From positions 2,642 through 9,401 of the forward strand of contig PLTE01000095.1 in the NCBI GenBank assembly GCA_003164375.1: DNA of 6,760 nt. Direction: 5' to 3'. How positions within the stretch are numbered: position 1 is the stretch's first letter; each line of letters starts with the position of its first letter. A program made the translations under genes and the position numbers. The DNA comes from Hyphomicrobiales bacterium. Lineage in GTDB: Bacteria > Pseudomonadota > Alphaproteobacteria > Rhizobiales > Xanthobacteraceae. Positions 3,911-6,760 of the stretch are shown here, in pieces. A model generated the notes under the pieces. It made no database searches and was not told where the DNA came from. It worked only from the letters and a program-made list of their open reading frames with translations.

Positions 3911-6760
3911 CTATCCGTCGATGATCGGAACGCGGGAATGATGGTCCGCCGCGAAGATGAGATAGACCGCAGGCACCACGAACAGCGTGAACAGGGTGCC
4001 GATCGCCAGCCCCGACGCGATGACGACGCCCATCTGGAAGCGCGACACCGCGCCGGCGCCGGACGCCGTGATCAGCGGGATGACGCCGAGCACCATGGCG
4101 GCGGTCGTCATCAGGATCGGACGCAGCCGGATACCGGCTGCCTGCTCGACCGCCTCGCGCTTCGAGCGACCCTCCAGCTGCAGATGATTGGCGAACTGCA
4201 CGATCAGGATGCCGTGTTTGCTGATCAGGCCCATCAGCGTGACGAGCCCGACCTCGGTGTAGATGTTGAGCGACATGCCGCCGAAGCCGAGCGTGACGAA
4301 GATCAGCGCGCCGGCGATCGACATCGGCACCGAGACCAGGATGATGACCGGATCGCGGAAGCTTTCGAACAAAGCGGCGAGCGCCAGAAAGATGATGATC
4401 AGCGCGAAGCCGAACACGGTGATAAAACCGCTCGACTCCTGAACATATTGCCGGGTCAAGCCGCCGTAATCGATCGAATAGCCCTGCGGCAGCACCCGCG
4501 CCGACAGGTTCTGCAGAAACGCCAGCGCATCGCCTTGCGCCACGCCGGGCATGGCGACGCCTTGGATGGTGGCGCTGTTGAGTTGCTGGAAGTGGTTGAG
4601 CGATTCTGGCACGGTCCTCGTCGACACGGTGGCGACCGTGGACAGCGGGACCAGCGAACCGTCGCCGGTGCGGATATAATAGTTGAGCAATTGGCTCGGA
4701 TTGAGCCGGTATTGCTGCTGTACCTGCGGGATCACTTTATAGGATCGGCCACTGATGCTGAAATAATTGACATAGCCGCCGCCGAGCATCGCGGCGAGCG
4801 AGCCGCCGACATCGCTCATGCGCAAGCCGAGCTGCGCCGTCTTGTCGCGATCGATGGTGATGTCCGACTGCGGATTGTCGATCTTCAGATCGCAATCGAG
4901 AAAAATGAACATGCCGCTTTGCAGCGCCTGCTGCAGAAATTGCTGCGAGATGTCGTTCAAGCGCGCGAACGGATCGGTGGTCGTGATGACGAACTGCACC
5001 GGCAAGCCGATGCTGCCCGGCAAAGCGGGCGGCTGAAACGCCGCGATCCGCACCCCGGCGACCTTGTTCAACTCCTGCTGCAGGATCGGCTGCAGCGTGG
5101 TGGTGGTCTGCGCGCGCCGATCCCAGGGCTTGAACACCATGCCGGCGATCGACTGGCCCGGCACGTCGAGCTGAAACACATGCTCGGTTTCCGGATGCTT
5201 GGCGAATATCCGATACACTTCGCGCGAATACATCTGGCGCTGCTGCAGCGTGGCATTCGGCGGCGCAATCGATTGGGTGATGACGACGCCCTGGTCCTCC
5301 TGCGGCGCCAGCTCGGTCTTGGCGCTGGTGAACAGGAAATAGATGCTGGACAAGACGATCACGGCGAACACCAGCGTCACCGGCAGATGATCCAGACTGC
5401 TACGCAACCACCTGTCGTAGCCGCCGTGCAGCCGCGCGAAGCCATGGTCGACGAGATCCGTCAGTCGGGATTCCCAGCCGCGGTGCTCCGGATCGTGCGG
5501 CTTGAGAAGCCGCGAGCACAGCATCGGCGACAGCGTCAGCGCCACCACGCCCGACACCGTGACGGCGCCGACCAGCGCGAAGGCGAATTCCGCAAACAGC
5601 GCGCCGGTCAGGCCGCTTTGGAAGCCGATCGGCACGTAGACCGCCGCCAGCACGACGGTCATGGCGATAATCGGACCGCCCAGCTCGTGCGCGGCCTTGA
5701 TCGCGGCGTCGACCGGTTTGAGGCCTTCTTCGAGATGCCGGGAGACGTTCTCGACCACGATAATGGCGTCGTCGACGACCAGCCCAATCGCCAGCACCAG
5801 CGCCAGCAAGGTGAGCAAATTGATCGAATAGCCCAGCGCCAACAGCACGATGAAGGTGCCGACCAATGACAATGGAATGGCGATAGTCGGGATCAGCGCG
5901 GAGCGCACCGAGCCCAGGAACAGAAACACCACGACCGTGACGATCGCCAAGGCCTCGAGCAGGCTGTGGATGACCTCGTTGATCGCGCTGTGGACGAATT
6001 CGGTGGAGTCGTAAATGATTTCGCCGTTCAGTCCGAGCGGCAACAACGTCTGGATCTCCGGGAACACCCGGCGGATGCCTTGGATGACGTCGAGCAGATT
6101 GGCGGTCGGCGCGACTTGGATGCCGATATAGACCGCCTGTTTGCCGTCGAAGCCGACTTCGGATTCGTAGTCTTCGGAACCGAGCGTGACATTGGCTACG
6201 TCTTTGAGACGCACCACCGCGCCGTTCGACTGCTTGAGCACGAGATTGCGGAACTCTTCCGCCGAATGCAGGCTGGTCGAGGCGGACAAGTTGACCTGGA
6301 CCATCTGGCCTTTGGTCGTGCCGATGCCGGAAATGTAGTCGTTCGCCGTGAGCGCCGCGCTGACGTCGCTTGCCGTCAAGCCGACGGCGGCGAGCTTCTT
6401 CGGATCGAGCCAAGCGCGCAGCGCGAACACCTTCTGTCCGAGCAGTTCCGCGGTCTGCACGCCGGTGACGGCCTGCAGCTTTGGCTGCACCACGCGCACC
6501 AGGTAATCGGTGATCTGGTTCGGCGCCAGGGTGTCGCTGTTAAATCCGATATACATCGCATCGATGGTCTGGCCGACTTTGACGGTCAGCGTCGGCTGCA
6601 AAGTGCCGACCGGCAATTGATTGAGCACCGAATTGATCTTGGTGTTGATCTCGGTCAGCGCTTTATCGGCATCGTAATTCAGCCGCAGATACACCATGAT
6701 AGTCGAGGTGCTGCTCTGGCTGGTCGAGGTCATGTAGTCGATGCCGTTGGCCTGGGCGAT
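3911..6760 (-). CDS. RND (HAE1/AcrB-like) multidrug efflux permease, 3' part (partial)
   Basis: An inner-membrane proton-driven pump subunit that works as a trimer with a periplasmic adaptor and an outer-membrane channel. The visible 949 residues run from IAQANGIDYMTSTSQSS at the right edge to the TAG at 3913-3911. By comparison with AcrB, roughly 65-75 N-terminal residues including TM1 are off-window. Counting from the first visible residue: porter domain part 1 about 1-260; TM2-TM6 about 265-415, with the TM4 proton-relay pair in GLVVDDAIIVVENV (Asp330, Asp331); LSPMLCSRLLKP (410-421); TM7 about 460-480; porter domain part 2 about 481-775; TM8-TM12 about 777-937, with the TM10 lysine in GLISKHGILIVQFANH (Lys848) and GIRLRPILMTTAAMVLG (876-892). 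All three relay residues are intact, so it should be functional. The substrate cannot be read from sequence. An ATG at 6733 is internal, not the start. The adaptor gene is expected further right. Confidence 0.95.
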   Translation of the reverse strand: MAQANGIDYMTSTSQSSTSTIMVYLRLNYDADKALTEINTKINSVLNQLPVGTLQPTLTVKVGQTIDAMYIGFNSDTLAPNQITDYLVRVVQPKLQAVTGVQTAELLGQKVFALRAWLDPKKLAAVGLTASDVSAALTANDYISGIGTTKGQMVQVNLSASTSLHSAEEFRNLVLKQSNGAVVRLKDVANVTLGSEDYESEVGFDGKQAVYIGIQVAPTANLLDVIQGIRRVFPEIQTLLPLGLNGEIIYDSTEFVHSAINEVIHSLLEALAIVTVVVFLFLGSVRSALIPTIAIPLSLVGTFIVLLALGYSINLLTLLALVLAIGLVVDDAIIVVENVSRHLEEGLKPVDAAIKAAHELGGPIIAMTVVLAAVYVPIGFQSGLTGALFAEFAFALVGAVTVSGVVALTLSPMLCSRLLKPHDPEHRGWESRLTDLVDHGFARLHGGYDRWLRSSLDHLPVTLVFAVIVLSSIYFLFTSAKTELAPQEDQGVVITQSIAPPNATLQQRQMYSREVYRIFAKHPETEHVFQLDVPGQSIAGMVFKPWDRRAQTTTTLQPILQQELNKVAGVRIAAFQPPALPGSIGLPVQFVITTTDPFARLNDISQQFLQQALQSGMFIFLDCDLKIDNPQSDITIDRDKTAQLGLRMSDVGGSLAAMLGGGYVNYFSISGRSYKVIPQVQQQYRLNPSQLLNYYIRTGDGSLVPLSTVATVSTRTVPESLNHFQQLNSATIQGVAMPGVAQGDALAFLQNLSARVLPQGYSIDYGGLTRQYVQESSGFITVFGFALIIIFLALAALFESFRDPVIILVSVPMSIAGALIFVTLGFGGMSLNIYTEVGLVTLMGLISKHGILIVQFANHLQLEGRSKREAVEQAAGIRLRPILMTTAAMVLGVIPLITASGAGAVSRFQMGVVIASGLAIGTLFTLFVVPAVYLIFAADHHSRVPIIDG

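Noticed and set aside
3893..5869. A 658-codon open frame on the plus strand, antisense to the RND pump gene, beginning MRKGGSLSVDDRN
   Set aside because: It is overwhelmingly Arg, Asp, His, Gln and Ala with no recognisable domain or hydrophobic core. It is what the opposite strand of a GC-rich membrane-protein gene produces, whereas the minus-strand frame is a textbook RND pump with all proton-relay residues.
6731..6733. ATG at 6733 as the start of the RND pump gene
   Set aside because: The frame continues upstream to the window edge with IAQANGIDY, a family-conserved segment, and about 65-75 residues including TM1 would be missing.

Overview
This 6.76 kb window is GC-rich and looks like ordinary chromosome of an alphaproteobacterium, probably Hyphomicrobiales near Bradyrhizobium, Rhodopseudomonas or Pseudolabrys. 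That placement is an inference. It rests on the protein types (an extensin-like lipoprotein, an alphaproteobacterial MltB-type transglycosylase, Tam) and on interspersed palindromic repeats whose sequence style I recognise from this order. I see no phage, plasmid, insertion sequence, CRISPR array, tRNA or rRNA.

Layout from left to right. At 1-146 (minus) is the start of a gene that reads like an amidase-signature enzyme; the rest lies off the left edge. A 139-base divergent gap follows. At 286-1599 (plus) is a complete proline-rich lipoprotein with a C-terminal extensin-like / LAS-metallopeptidase-type domain. Its linker holds a five-copy heptapeptide repeat and, in frame, a 46-base palindromic repeat. 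It converges on a minus-strand lytic murein transglycosylase gene (1688-2941), with a degenerate repeat in the 88-base gap. Upstream of the transglycosylase, and on the same strand, is a trans-aconitate 2-methyltransferase gene (3043-3813). The 97 bases between the two genes are almost filled by a composite palindromic repeat (2943-3032). After another 97-base gap, the right 2.85 kb is the 3' part of a minus-strand RND (HAE1/AcrB-like) efflux pump gene whose start is off the right edge.

Functionally, the convergent pair (extensin-like lipoprotein and transglycosylase) both point to peptidoglycan or envelope work. Tam is a small housekeeping detoxification enzyme. The RND pump is an inner-membrane proton antiporter whose adaptor protein is probably encoded beyond the right edge. 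No new multi-gene system is evident. What deserves a second look is how the repeats touch genes: one sits inside an open reading frame, one abuts a start codon and keeps a reading frame open across itself, and short competing inverted repeats overlie the first codons of the transglycosylase.
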